Shown here one piece after another: positions 46,293 to 60,193 of a stretch of DNA of 64,000 nucleotides. Origin of the DNA: Opisthorchis felineus (taxonomy: Eukaryota; Platyhelminthes; Trematoda; Opisthorchiida; Opisthorchiidae). The notes beneath the pieces were generated by a model that worked only from the letters and a program-made list of their open reading frames with translations, had not been told where the DNA came from and searched no databases. Location: positions 79,413 through 143,412 of the forward strand of contig SJOL01002787.1 in the NCBI GenBank assembly GCA_004794785.1. Reading direction: 5' to 3'. The translations under genes and the position numbers were made by a program. Position 1 is the first letter of the stretch; every line of letters begins with the position of its first letter.

Positions 46293-49200
46293 CGGACACA
46301 AGAACAATTTCCATGACACATTGTCAGTCTACACCCTCAGATAGATCAAAGCGCCTATCTGCTTTTTTTCCTCTAGACATGGTCACCAACCAATCTAACC
46401 ACCAATCTGCACCTCCTAATCTGTAGTTTACCTACCTGTTTCGTTTCCGTCACACTTCGGTTTGGCAATCGATGCGGGAAAAATATGCTCGTCCATCTAC
46501 TTATGAAACTGCAGGCCTCAAGCGTGTGTCAAGTTTATCCACACTGGCACACACATACTCAATGATCTGTTTTGATAAATGTTATCACTTGCACGTTTAT
46601 GGTTCTGCCATACGCAAAAACAAATTACAACCCTCTCTGACCTATTGCCCATCGTTATACAAGTCCCCAATCTGTCCGTCGCCCACACACACACACACTC
46701 GTGAGTATCTTTGTTAATGCGCCACAATTGTCGTCCAGTGTTTACGGTCTTCTTGTTCAGAAAGACTGCGTATACTTTCCTCGTTGTGAACTGGCGATAC
46801 AGCACGCCGTACAACACCACCAACTGAACGTACGCCGCATCCTTCACCTTTCCACGTTGTTATCCGTGTTCTGTTATACTGCGATTTCCCTGTTAAACCT
46901 CCCTTTTTCTCAAATTTCGTCCTTGATTTTGTTCAAACTCACCTCAAAAAAGCCAAATGTTTGTGGATTAGTTTGTTCTTTGATAGTCGGCAACTTCGTT
47001 GCAGTTACAAACTTCCATGGTTTCTGCTCTGGTGCGTTAAATCATCTAAGTGAGCCGGACCGACAAATAAGTCATATTGAACGGATATAGTCAGCAGCAA
47101 GAGTTTGTTATGAATGACATTTACAGTGACTACGGAATAGACATAAAACAGACATTAACGATACAACCTACTTGCCGGGTTTTAGTGTCTACTAAAATGC
47201 GTGAGTTGAATTAGACGAAGAACAGCCCAGAGTGGTTTGGCAAGGTGGGTGACAAAATTCAACCTAAGGAACACACATTAGTCCTGGCAACAAATTGTGT
47301 TTATACCGTTGCCTTTCAGCGGTGACCACCTCACAAATGGTGCATGATAAGAGCTGCTAGCTGACCGAACAGCCAAACCGCAACTTCCGTTTCCGACTCG
47401 GTGAATGCCGTCCACAGAACCAGCGCGTAAACTAACAGATTAATCTGTCTTACATTTAAGCCAGTCAACTGGCAGCCATAGTGACCAATAAATAAGCGGA
47501 ACTAAACGGCATCTAAGTCGACGGATCTATGACCATTTCTTAAAGTCAGCAAAACTACACTGTTCGAAAATTTCGGTTCCAATGCATCGTGAACAGATTG
47601 GAGAGCTTTGTGAAATGTTGATAAAACCAATCGCTTTCCTTAGTTTTCCCTACTCCTACTCACAGTGCAACGTGTATAGTTCAGAAGTTGATACTCAAGG
47701 AGACTTTCCATGTAATTTGTGATCATTTTGTTCTATATATAGAAGTCTTCGTAAAGATCAAGATGCGCACTGAGAGGGAACGGAACGTCACCAACGCCAT
47801 TTCGCTAATCCAGAGAACAGCTTTCCTAGAGTTGCACTCGATGTGTTTGGTGCTCGTGGATTCCACCAGTGATCTTCCAGTCACGGCTGAGATGCAATTG
47901 ATCGTAAGTAGCACTCGTTGGAGAGCTACGTCCACGATAGTTCACTTGATTCAAGTGAATTTTAGCATCCAAATTCCCGCTATCTGGAACGGATAGACAT
48001 TACAGATGCTTACAGGGGCATCGGACTAAGTAGAGCGTGCATTGCAATGGAATAAACTTGTTTTTGCCCTTCGTGAACACCCTTCTAGCCGGTCACTCTG
48101 CCTATGGGACTAAGAAAACCAGGGGCAGAGTCTGTACGATGACGTGAAACAGAAATTGGTGTGGATCTTAAGTAACTAGATGACACGTCATTTGAGTTTG
48201 CATTTGAGGGTCGAACAAATCCACGGGGTCTCGTTTTTGGGACAAACACGAGGAAGCCTCGAATATAAACCGACCACAGTGCTGAGTCAGCAAAAGATCA
48301 TTCCTTATGAACTCATGAAGTTCAACGGCGATGGCAAGTGACACATGGGCAGTTCTGGTGAAATGAGAAAAGCCCTTCGCTGCGAAGTGACCTATCAGCA
48401 AACACGAACTAAACAGTTACAAGCCATTAGACACGAAAGTAAATATCACATCTGCACAGCGTTTTTGAAGACTGAACATTCTCATGCGTCCTCTTGAACT
48501 TTTCTGGACACTCGTTGACTATTAAACAATAATAAACGAACACTACAAAGGGGCTCCACAATTTCCGTAGTAAACTTCACCTTCCATCATATGCGGAGAC
48601 GGAGCTTGGACAACAGACCACAAACTACTAGCATGCTTCATCAGTAGCATACACCGTTACACTGGTAGCTTGGTATGCTACAAGCACCATACAGAAACAA
48701 AGGGTAAAATTCATGGTAGCCACAGTCATAACAGAAGGCCTCTCGTGGATTAAAACCCCACTTGTCTGACAGAAAACCTCATGTGATCAAATCGAGCAGA
48801 AAATCACATTCGGTCCCTATGTGAAGCTAACTTACAGTCACTTATTTCCTTCTATTTGTGAAGATCAAGTAGAGCGAAATGGTGTTTCAAGATTGCAACG
48901 CTTGAATCTACACTGTCTGATCTACATGACCATTGTTTCTCTCCCGGAGGTTTGATCGTTAAACCGTCTGTACACATATACGGACACGAAGGACCACTCA
49001 ACGTGTGGGACATGATGGAAAATGTTTACATATAGCTGAAATGGGCTCAACCGAAATGAAGAGAATTGTGAGTGACAGATGACAAATAGGGAGGCTTCAT
49101 TCGGGACTTGCGGCTTTCGTATTGTTTTTGTGGACCTTAATTGGATATCGACCAATTTAGGTAATTCGATTCACACTAAATAAAAATGAATGAGATTCAG

Positions 49201-49869
49201 CGAACAAGTGCCTGAAGGATACGCGTTAAAAACCTGAAAGTTCCAGGTTGAACGAGGGTAAAAATGATCAGAAAATTGTGTTCCACATGCTATACGAAGT
49301 CAGTTTTCCCTGACTATTAGTGAGGCAGTAATGAACAAACGGTCATAGCCGCGGCATATATTGTGAATTTGAAAGATTTTCAGTCATATGGTCAAGCTGT
49401 CATCGTACTGGCTTACTGACACAATTACCGGTAATTTGACTATACCCCAGTTTATTCCAAGAGTCACCCAACTGCTGTTGCCGCGCTCGTATCTCAACCC
49501 CAAAATGGATAAATGAAATTTAGAATGAAATCTAGAATATCACTGGTGAAGCAGGAAATTGCATGTTTGAACTACCCAAGTAGACAGAATATATTGGCCT
49601 ATGTATTGACATCACCTTGATGTTTGAAAGATAGGTGTTTTCAGCCAATTCGAGTTTCCGGAGTTTTACTGATCGTCAGCCACGGTGGATGCAGACAGTG
49701 GTCAGTTGTCAAAGGCTTGTAATTTTGATAATTCAGAAAGACAAAAAATGCTACCGTTGATCACTAAATACCTTTGGATTGGGCTTAACAAGGAGCCAAC
49801 CCACTGTAAAAACACCGGAGTGAAATGTAGTGCCTGTCGTTTAGACACCACAATTCTACAAAAATAATC
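46293..49869 (+). other. syt1 3' UTR (extent unknown) and intergenic sequence
   Basis: No further exon was recognised. AATAAA near 47488 is one possible polyadenylation signal, but nothing else singles it out. Confidence 0.4.
46683..46699 (+). repeat. short (CA)n tract downstream of syt1
   Basis: Eight CA units about 390 bases after the syt1 stop codon, possibly in the 3' UTR. Confidence 0.85.
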
Positions 49870-49974
49870 GTTCAGCTGTAACTCCCTTTTGATGCCCAGC
49901 TGCCATGCCACTCGAAGGAATTACGAGGGCTGAGATACTGCCAGGTTGCCCGTTCCTAGAGAGGAGCAGTCGAG
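49870..49974 (-). mobile_element. tRNA-derived SINE, head missing
   Basis: Only the tRNA-unrelated body is present, from CAGCTGAAC to the GTCGA block. The head with the A and B boxes is absent, so the copy is 5'-truncated, as is typical of incomplete reverse transcription. Confidence 0.8.
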
Positions 49975-50728
49975 CTTTCAAACGTACATCTGCTTTTCTG
50001 TCCCATCAAATTCCAGGCGACAACGTCGAGTTTCGAAAATCAGTAGTGGCATGAGAGTCTTTATACACCCGATATTACACGCGGCCGTCTGAATTTCAAC
50101 CAAGGCGCAAATGGGAGGACACTCTCCCCACATTCACGTTTCTCCAGCATGTTCAGAGACATTTCTTTCACATTTATTCAAGACTAGGCAGACAAACCCA
50201 GCTAAGTTATACGTTGTATGGCAATTGCCAGTGGATCGAAATTGAGCGGGGGCATTTTAGAAATGACAGGTCACAGTGTGCATATAATCCACAGTACCGC
50301 TGCTAACTAGAATGATATGAATGAAATATACTCACACTGTGTGGGCGATTGGACCGCGGATAAGTATGCTTATCGTCTGCGGTTGACCCAGCACGAGTGA
50401 ACGCCCCATTCACTGACAGACACACTCATTGCTTGAGTGAGTAAGATTATCGACCAACTAGTCAGGTTAGCAGTCATTTCATAAAGTTACGATGTATGCG
50501 TCGTCAACTGAACGGGTGAACATGTCCTACTTTGTTTTCTCTGTCTAGGCAGTGTTGAGGTAACGCAGTCCTAGCAGTCTGGTTTCATAGCCATATCCTC
50601 CTTGTTTCATTGATCTCCATGGCTTCGCCATTCGTAGGTGGGTCTCCCATTTTTTCCACTCTCCTGGGCAAACACATGAACCTCATCCCAGTGGTTTGTT
50701 TCGCATATAATAAAATAAATAATAGTAG

Positions 50729-50880
50729 GTTAGCTGTAGCAACCTTTCATTGCCTAGCTGCCATGCCACCCGAAAGATGCACGAGGGCTGGGATACCGCC
50801 AGGTTGCCCGAACCTAGACAGAAGTCGAGATGCGGAGGTCGGGTTCGAACCATGGACATTCCGGTCAAAAAATTCGCGCG
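50729..50880 (-). mobile_element. tRNA-derived SINE, extreme 5' end missing
   Basis: The body and B box GGTTCGAACCC are present. The A-box region beyond the AATTCGCGCG segment is absent. Confidence 0.82.
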
Positions 50881-52575
50881 ATGCCTGAACGCACGTAGTG
50901 GGCCACGTCATGGACTCCACCATACCTTCTAGTAGTTTTAATTCCCAAGCATAAATTCACGTTCCAGGTCACGGAAGCCGTTGCTGACGGCGGACTAAAC
51001 CTCCTATTATGCACGCACAAAGAATTAGTGGCTAACCTCGTATTAGACTGGTGGCCTTTTGGCCTTCTTTTTATTCGTCATTAGTACAACTTTGAATTCA
51101 TTATGGCTGCATTTTAATCTACGCACTAAATTTATTGTGATTTTTTGGTCTATTCCCGCAATGCATATCATCCTGAATTGCGTGCCAGTACTCACAACCT
51201 ACCTTCGAGCGATTCAATTTTCCTTAACTCAAGCGACATTTTTTAAAAGGCTGTCTTCACCATTAAGCTACCTGCAGGTGACGTGAACCATCTGATGTTT
51301 GTAACTCAGTAGCACAGTAGTAGGCGCTGGCTTGTGACCGAAATGTCAACGCGCAAGATATCTTACACCACAAATTCTGATCTTCCCAAACTGATCACCG
51401 GAAAATTCATTCGCTTCTCCACCAACCGGACAACGCTTTTATGTTCGCTTCGAGGTCGTACAAAACTCGACAAGCGGCACTATTGTTCACGATGAATTAT
51501 CCCAAGACTACCACATTTAGGTCATTGGGGATGAGTGAACAGTTTACGGGAATCGATTAACAAGGTAAACTCAGTATCCCTATCCTAATCCATAAAAGCA
51601 GAGCAGCAGTCCCATAGCGGCGCCAGACAGATTATAGTTGTCAACACTGCGGAAGCCCACACCACACGCCTTTTGTTCCAGTAGAGGTATTGTTTCCTCT
51701 TTTACTCGAGCCGAGGGAGCAAGCAGCATCTCCGACAACCCCATACTTCAAGAATCCCACATGTAAGAAACATGTCCATTGAAACCATAGTCTTCGGTGG
51801 TGTTCTTTCTTGTAGCATTCGCCGTCTGCTCTAATAAATGAAGTCTTCATTCCTGCTTCCTAAGGAGCCCTGTGCTGGAACATACTCCAAATACCTATGG
51901 TGCAAATTACAATCTTCAAACACATTCGCCCTTAAATTCAGTCTTATGAAGAGCTGATGAGTAGGTGCAGCAACGTACGTCAAAATTTCTTCGAGAAAAA
52001 TACCTCGAAGCGCGAGCTGCACGGAGTACTACCGTGTACGATGACCGCCGAACCAACGCAAGTGAATGACGACTTCCCGAATCCGTGCCTAACAGAAAAA
52101 TTATGAGCAGTACCTGGTGCGCTAACAAAATTGCAACACAATGTACCCACATCTTCAAATGGTTAGTTATTTGGCCTCCAATCTGTACACCTCTCGCAAC
52201 TCATTAATTAGAACATAACTTGTGGTCACCCGAGTTTGATATCCGGTGAGTGGACTGGTAAGTCGAACATCACGTTAGAGAACGACCGTCTTCGTCGATC
52301 AAGCGAGTGTTCCACCCTGATCAACGGCCACACTTCATCTGTAGGAATGAGGCTAACGAACAAATCTGACCGATTCCCTCTTCTGTACAAGTTCACTTGT
52401 TTCGTCCCGGTGGCCCATTAACCCGGTCACGCTCAATTTCAATCCAATTTTTCAGCTATAATCCGGTACCATAAGCACATTGGTTCCAGTTTCGATCACC
52501 GGAAAACGGGAGTGCGGAACGTACAACCAAGCCTTGGGGTAGAATGCATCTTCAGTTTCTTAGGAAATTGGGTAG
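50881..52575. other. no gene seen; right end may be LINE 3' UTR
   Basis: Short frames only. Bases just below 52576 follow the stop of the LINE ORF2 and may be its 3' untranslated tail. Confidence 0.45.
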
Positions 52576-52910
52576 CTACGCATTGAAGGCGATAGCTTTG
52601 ATGCCCGAGCGCCACTGGGCCATTTCCGCCAATGTCATTAACCATTGGTGATTTGAGTCCCGGGGTACCCATCCAGGGAGGCGGTAGTTGCCGACTCGAC
52701 TAAGTTTACTGGTTAGTGTTTTCGTACTTCGTTGCCAGGCCATACATTGTCCACCTCTAGGTCGCTTCTACTCAGCACACGGCTGGGCAGAGTTCTCCGA
52801 GGCAGACGGCCTTCTGGCAAGCAGAGTACCTGTCCTAACCAGCGTAACCTATGAAGCGTGAGTAATTCACCTATCGCGGGTGAGTCCCTTCTTCCTAAGA
52901 CCCAGTATAT
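52576..52910 (-). mobile_element. LINE ORF2 C-terminal end, frameshifted
   Basis: On the - strand from 52904 the frame reads WVLGRRDSPAIGELLTLHRL, then RWLGQVLCLPEGRLPRRTL, the block found near the C terminus of many LINE reverse transcriptases. After one frameshift near 52770 it resumes as RGGQCMAWQRSTKTLTSKL, then SRVGNYRLPGWVPRD, QWLMTLAEMAQWRS and ends at TAG (52576-52578). This is the 3' end of an ORF2. The lower-coordinate flank may be its 3' UTR. It could belong to the same family as the endonuclease fragment at 14850-16250, but no shared part allows a direct test. Confidence 0.85.
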
Positions 52911-55750
52911 ATCTTAGGCAGGAAACCTGCTCACTCAACCCAACCCCGCAATCCGTATGCTTGTATCGGTATGGCAGAGTGCAGTTTCCTCAACAAGCGA
53001 AGTGGTTCGTCCGCATGCCAACCTCATACATCAAAACTGCTACCGTTGTGAGCTTATAACACTGACCGAATGCTTCAAAGCGGTTGAGACTTCTCTCACG
53101 TTGCGCTAACTTGCATGAATTGATGCCGTGACCAATTCACTAAGTCAACTCAGTTATGTGACCGGCTCAGAAGATACGAATAGCTGGAGTAAAACTTCAA
53201 GCGGTACTCCAACTTACCAGTACTATATAGAGTCAAACCAGCTGTACGATACACGACAGCCACAAGAACCCATAATTTCACAGTAATAACAGTGCAAGCT
53301 CATGAAAGTGGAGGCTTTGGGACTGGACGTCTAGAAATTAAATCGCCTCCTAATCGGCGATTGCATTTGGATAGCCCGCCTGGACGATTTGATGGACTAA
53401 AAAGTGCTTCGAATCCAGTCTGGCTCCAGTATGTCCCACATGTTTCAGGCATCTTATGAACCACCGAGGGAGGATCTCAAGCACACAGACACCCGCACCC
53501 TGTGGCGGATCAAAATGAGTTCGTTTGCCTCGCCCGTTGCGTTGGATACAACTGACGAGTTTCTGTGGTCAGCGACCTGTAGCGAATGAATTCAACACGG
53601 CTGCCCCCATTCACTTAGTACAACATACGACCCCGTCAGTGTACTGGCTGGCCTCGCGTGTCCTGACCACGAGAGCGAACGCACCCACTGACCTCCATTA
53701 GGATGACCCTTGCTCCGACATTGACTGACCTTACCGGACCTGAGAAAAAACCGACAACTTGACGAAAATTCCGGACTACGAATTATCAATCCGCGGATTG
53801 CTCGCCACATAAACAATCCTTAATACTTAATACCGTAGCCGGTCTTTATGGACTGATCGACGTAGTATATTTCCCCCAGAGACACTAATTCTTGGCTTCG
53901 CCAGCGCAGCGCCAGGTGTGAGCAACTCACTTGTCCTTTTGAATGGCATTTTTTTCAACTTTGGACCACAATTCCAGAGAAGGCGTTCTGCAACCATACA
54001 CCGTTTTTCTCAGTTTATTTATGTTACCAAGCTGTTTGCCGACCTGCTTTATGCCACCTTACTCATAGCATCCAGGCCGTCATTGGCTGCCAATCAGCAC
54101 GTCACAAAAATATCCCGCAACCGAGTATTCCCCATTCTTTTCATAAATGATGCCATGAAGTACTACCACAAAGAACCTCTAAAAGACCATCGAGCTAGTT
54201 TTAAGGCTTGTGTGGACATCTTATCTACAGTACGGACAGTGTAAGCGCTAAAACCAAGATGGGTTTCTTGAACTCTCCCTACTTCACATTTCACTAATCG
54301 ACTTAACAGTGACTTTCCGTGTGGGCGGCGTCCTAAGTGATGCATTTCGCAACCATGAATCGTACAACCATGATGATGATGATTTCGCATTTTAAACATC
54401 CGAACTAAGAGTGACTGGTACTCTCGCGCGTTGACAAAATCAGTTCCCTCCCAGAACAAACGAACTTTAACACAGACATCCTCATAGCTCCGCTAAGCTT
54501 GTTCTATAATCGAAGTGCTGTGGGGGTCCGGTGAACACGTGCTACGGGTTCCCACTGGGAGGCGGTTTGCGCCCGTAGATTACCTACTGGCTAGTGAGGA
54601 ATTCAGCGTTTCGAAATCTTGACCCTCGGTCTATCCGCCGACCTGGGCAGTTAGGCTTCAAATGTTTACTGCCAGTCGAAGTGGCTTTTTCAGTGTGCCG
54701 ACGATGAAATAGATAATGAGACTATCCAAAAGCTAAATTTTAACTGCGTAACCGCAAGATTGTTTACACGGGACCTAGTGTGGATAAAGCACTCACTACG
54801 GCGTTGACTTCACGCAACGGCCGTCGTCGACCGACTGCACAAAGATGTTGTCGAGATTCTCGCGGTAGCTGCTTACCCATTTCGTAAATGAGAACTAGAG
54901 AGAAGCCCAAGGCAATTCATTCGCTAGTCACTTCGTATTTGCAAATCCCAACCCGAGATAATAAAAAATGATGCACATAAGATATATTATCTTCAAACAA
55001 AAACAATTAAAAGGCAGGGAGTGGAGGCTCAGAAGGCCGTCCGAGAATAAGGATGAAACTGACTTCCCTCTTCTGAAACCGACAGATAAGTTAAAGCAGC
55101 CTGGGAGTCAAACGATGCATTTAGACCTAAGGCTGTTATGAGGCCTTGATGACATTTGTCTGGTCACTATGCAATCTCTCCTCTGGATCCCTAGAATCGG
55201 GTGGTACTGGTTCACACGCATCAATTTCTCTCTGTTTGCCGGCTAACCGCTGTGGGGATGGAGCCAGGTCCACGCTTACCGCGACCAGACACAGAAGTCA
55301 TTAGCTTGCCTCTCATGAAACTTTTGTAAGTGTTGAGGGCGAATCGCTAATCCGTAACTGAGACGCTGAGTTCAACTGTTCAGTCGTAAGCGGTGACAAG
55401 CATAAGGATGAACTTACAAACTGAAAGTAGGGACGACCATGCGCAAACATGTTCACTGTGACGGTTATCTGGTGTAGTACAAAGCTGGACGGCTACGCGC
55501 CAAGGCAACAGATTTTAGACGGTGGCGGCGGACAGCTTCGCTTCTCCTGTGATTGCCTGCTTCATCCAGTCAAGCGTACTGTGACTGCTACATGGTCAGC
55601 CCGCCAATCGAAACAAGTAGGCGTAACAGTTTGGTAACGACAGACCTCCCTACAAGTGCAGCAAGTGATAGGATCAAAAGCACAAAAATTCGTGTCTCGG
55701 CTCAACTGCTCAATGAAGAAATGTTCCACAAGTGACGGCATCAACCCTAG
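52911..55750. other. no gene seen
   Basis: Frames of up to about 108 codons on both strands, none with recognisable motifs or convincing splice borders. Confidence 0.45.
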
Positions 55751-55855
55751 GAGGCACGAGGGCTGGGATACTGCCAGGTTGCCCAAGCTTAGACAGGGGC
55801 CGTCGAGATGGAGGTTGGGTTCGAAACACGAGCCTTAACCACTGAGCTACCTCGA
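55751..55855 (-). mobile_element. tRNA-derived SINE, 3' part missing
   Basis: The tRNA-like head (GAGGTAGCTCAGTGG) and part of the body to CCCTCGTGCC remain. The last 60 or so bases are missing and the segment between the boxes is shortened. Confidence 0.75.
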
Positions 55856-57522
55856 GCTGGCTAGAAAGGATAATTTGTCAGAGGCACTGAAACGAGCGGC
55901 ATTCAGAAAACATTGGTTGAGTCTTCATTTGAACATCCGAAGACCATCGGACAGGCGGTGCATCGGCCCCGACCGACTACTTCATTCGCCAGTGAAGTCA
56001 GGGATAGGAATTGGGGCCACGCCTTGCAGACAGCAACTGGAACCCGAACACAATTTTGCCATGGGGATGATCTATGAGTGTTGGAGTCAGCAATGGGTAG
56101 GCGTTGCCTCGAGTGCGTAACTGCCGCCAAGAGTGACTAGGACTTTCAGTGGCCCGTTATTCATGTGTGCCACTTCGAGGCAAGAGAAGAGGTTGCCGAG
56201 ACCATTGGGGTTGCTGGTTGTGGCCTTCAGGCTCCTCTGTTACGTTTCTATTTGGTATGAGGAGACCAGGAGAGGTATCTTCGAAGTAGTCAAGCATGGG
56301 CGATCCATGAAGCGGCATTAATGCACGGCATTTCTCCTCCGTGGTCCATTCAATGTCCCAGCAGTTTTTACTCGGCATTTCCACCAGATTGGAACAGTGC
56401 TTCAGAGACACCGGCGACTATTACCAGTTCCAACGGTTCGCAGTTGGCTTATTTCAACCGGCGTGATGGGTGAAATTCGTCGCTGAAACGCTTGACAGGC
56501 AAGCCGAGAGCATGTCGAGACAGGATTATCCAATTAATATAAAGCAACCCGATGTGTTCCATTCAGGGGGAGTTCCGTCCTGATCAAACCATTCAAATGA
56601 AGTAATTTACCTGCCACATTGAGTGATCCCATACAATCCTGCATTTGTGAAGCATATACCAAATAGTGCAGCAGGCTAGTTAGTCCTGTTCGCGGGAAAT
56701 ATATACATATACCCAGACTGCTAGTATCCGAATTTTCAAATGAGACGGTTGCACACAGCCGGAGAGCCGAAAACCCTTTTTAAAAAAAGCAGAATGCAGC
56801 ACTGCATGAAATTGACTGGCGCAGGGTGACAGAATCGGCATGAAAACATGCAAGCCACCGGCCGGCCCAGAGACGATAACATTGTAAGGGAATTGATGTC
56901 TACGGCCGAAAAACCCGAGCATTTAGACATCGTCGAGACCAACCTTTCGCAGGATACGTTCACCGATAGAAAGGGCACTCGAACTCACGGCAAGTCGTGC
57001 TCAAGTATGCTTTTGGGAACCCAATCGGTATGTTGTTCGGAACCCAGCAGCATCCAGGTACTTAAGACTGATTGGTAAGTGGAAGTTGAGGTAGACACAA
57101 CGCGAATGTATGGCGAAACTCAAAAGCAACACCTACCAGTTTATAAAGCACCCAATAGCATTCTGCTGGCGACACTAATTCTGCACCCAAGCGTGAACTG
57201 TCAAACGGTACGTTGTGATGGGACCGGCGTAACAGCTCGACAAGTTGGCCGAATACAAAGTTGATATACTGTCCAAACGTATTCGATGTAGAGCGACCTC
57301 ATGGGATGAACGGGATCTCGTCCAATCCAACCCATCTCGCGAAACTATCTTGTCTCAATGAGACAGAGTCCCCGTTAAACAGCCTGTTGAAACGATTGAT
57401 GACAACTGTGCCCGGTTGGACCGATTAACGAACTCTTAGGAAAAGCAAAGTCGGCCGAGGCAAATCCAGCCGGTTTGCTCAGATCCAGTACAATGATCGA
57501 AAGTCTGTGCCAGAAAAAAATC

Positions 57523-57697
57523 GTTCAGCTGTAGCACCCTTTCGGTGCCTAACTGCCATGCCATCAGAAGGAAGCACGAGGGCTGGAATACTGCCAGGTT
57601 GCCCAAGCCTAGACGGGGGAAGTCGAGAGGCAGAGGTCGGGTTAGAAAAACTGACCTTCCGGTCAGTCGCGCTCTTACCACTGAGCCAACTCGCCCC
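57523..57697 (-). mobile_element. tRNA-derived SINE, near full length
   Basis: Body complete. The segment between the boxes has lost about ten bases and the B box is altered by a deletion (GTTAGAAAAACTG on the + strand). Flanks share CCAGAA. Confidence 0.85.
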
Positions 57698-58606
57698 AGA
57701 ACAAACCGTGCTGGTTCGCGCTCGGAAGCATTTTTACTGATTCCACTTAGTGCACAGTCACCAGACATCATACTTTTTTTGTATTTTAGTATCCACCAAG
57801 CCGCTGTCCTCCGAGGTCGCGTAGACCTCTGAAAACCGCAGGATGAAAACAAGGCACGCCGCTGGCAGCTCTTCCAAACGGCACAACCATCGATGTTCAG
57901 TCTACAAAACCTAGCGTTCGAGCCCCGTTGATGTTCCATGCTATGAGGCAAAAATATTTCGACGTTAGGTTGGTATGAAGCTCCGGTTCGCTATGTCAGT
58001 GGTAACAGATACCACACCCACCGGCTAGGTTTGATAATGGAATCTTTCCATGGGGATGGTTACATTGAATGAAACCAGAGCCATCAACCATCCCAACACA
58101 CCACACCACAAACACCAATGGTGACTTAGATACCCACTTGATCGTCCTACGCGAAAAATGGTCGACACCTTCAGGTTCCAAGAATTCTCCGAAACTGCCG
58201 ATTATTCTTAGAGTTGTGGTAGAAATGTTCATTGAGAAAACCACCCTAAGGTTTTGTTTCAGTCACGGTATCGAAAAGACGACATATGCCAAAGGCACGC
58301 AAGATGCTTTCAGCGGTCGACTGAATCCGGCCGTGAACATTCATAATCGCCAGCGACGACAATGGAGGTAGTAAGTACTAACCCACCAGGAGCTACATGC
58401 GGGGATGGCCTTGACCAATGGAGTGACATTTCCACATCTGCGATACCTTACTTCAAGTCCACATTAGGAGAGTTTAGGTATATCTACACTGGCAAAATAG
58501 TCGCATGCTGCTAGCAAGTGATCAAAACGAGTAAAGCACTCGAGAAAGAGGCAGCTTCGTGTGATAGCGTTTCTACCAACGGAGTACATAAATAAAAAAA
58601 TATATC

Positions 58607-58785
58607 GTTCAGCTGTAACACCCTTTCGGTGCCTAACTGCCATGCCACCAGAAGGAAGCATGAGGGCTGGGATACTACCAGGTTGCCCAAGTCTAGACAA
58701 GGGAAATCGAGAGGCAGATGTCGGGTTCGAACCACGGACCTTCCGGTCAGTAAGTTTGCGCTCTAATCACTGAGCCATCTCGCCC
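58607..58785 (-). mobile_element. tRNA-derived SINE, full length
   Basis: Complete copy with both boxes. Flanks GGAGTAC and GGAGTAT are a possible duplication. Confidence 0.9.
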
Positions 58786-60018
58786 ACCCAGTGGAGTATC
58801 CAACAACAGCTTCAAGGTGGCGGTAGGTTGGCTTGAACAGGCAATGAAACCCAGACCGAATCGAACATCATTGCCCAAGTGGCACGTTACGGTGTTCATG
58901 GTGCAAAGGCATTCAAGAACACCAGTCTGTTAAAGCAGCCCTGCATGCAGCATGGAGACGCGAATACTCGAACGCCACCGTTGATGTAAAATAGGTAATG
59001 ATCCGATGCCCTCTGGGTAGCTGATATTATAGAAATGCGACTCGCATCTGCATGCTCCATCAACTGAGATCATGTAGTCGTGACAACTTTTGGGTGCTAA
59101 GTACCAAACAACTCGGAGAGAACTACAGGACATTGGTGTCTATACCATATGCAGCCCGAGGGTGGACCGTCAAACGATTCGCCCGTGGTAGGTGTGGGAA
59201 AAGCCACGAGCCAAAAAGCGAGTACGGAACACAACGAAACCTTAGTACAAGGCTGAGGGAGCTATGGGTGTTAGCTTCCCGATTGCTCCAACACGTGAGC
59301 GAACCAATAAGAACACCTGCAGGTACGACATCAACAAACAACCAGTGCATATTCATCCATCGCATAAGGTGGGTTAGAACTAGCGCACTCCAGTAAAGCG
59401 ATGTGTGCCGAAAACCCGAAAATTCTACACCGATAGTTAGACATCTTTGAGACCGACAGCCGGCATGTGGTAGTCTTGAAAGCTACTTCATCGGGGCGCT
59501 CGTAGGCTGATCGAGATGGATAACAGAGAATCTAGAAGTCGCTCATCCATGCGTTGCTTGTAGTACCCAATCAGCACATCTGCCATGCCGGTCTGTCTCC
59601 AATTAAAATGAAGGATGATGCACGACCGATCGGATGAAACCGATAAGGCGAACCGTTGATAATATTCAAATCATTTGTTCCCTGAGGAATGGTTCGAGGC
59701 CCGTGTTCAAGCAACAAGCTTGAAGATCAAAATTATAGGCACGATTCTTACGCCAGCGTTCGATCGATTGATGTGCCACTTATGCCAGACGGGAACGTTC
59801 GACATGCAGATTAACTAGGCAAAACCTAGCAATCAAAACGTGCTGGTACGTGAAACTGGAGATCGCGTACAGAGCATCCACCTCCCCGAGGGTATCCGAG
59901 TGGCGTATACAGTTGTGAAACCAAACCACATATGCACAAAACTCTCTCACAGGTTTGATTAGGTATAAAAGAATGTCTTGTCAGTGTGCACAAGCACACA
60001 GACCACCGGAAAGCAGTT

Positions 60019-60193
60019 GTTCAGCTGTAACACTATTTCAGTGTCTAGCTGTCATGCCAGCCGAAGGAAGTGTGAGGGTTGCCAGGTCACTATCAGGCTA
60101 ACCAAGCCTAGAGAACAGCAGTCGAGATGCAGAGGGTGGGTAAAAACGACGGATCACCCAGTTCGCACCTTCACCACTAAGTTGTATCGGGCT
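60019..60193 (-). mobile_element. tRNA-derived SINE, old and diverged
   Basis: The CAGCTGAAC end, the CTAGGCTTGGTTA block and the ACCACTAAGTTG head are recognisable, but the copy carries many substitutions and small indels and lacks an intact B box. Confidence 0.7.

Noticed and set aside
47688..47996. 102-codon + frame with AG before 47742 and GTAAGT after its middle
   Set aside because: The splice-like signals are isolated, the sequence has no motif, and it lies just downstream of the finished syt1 gene.
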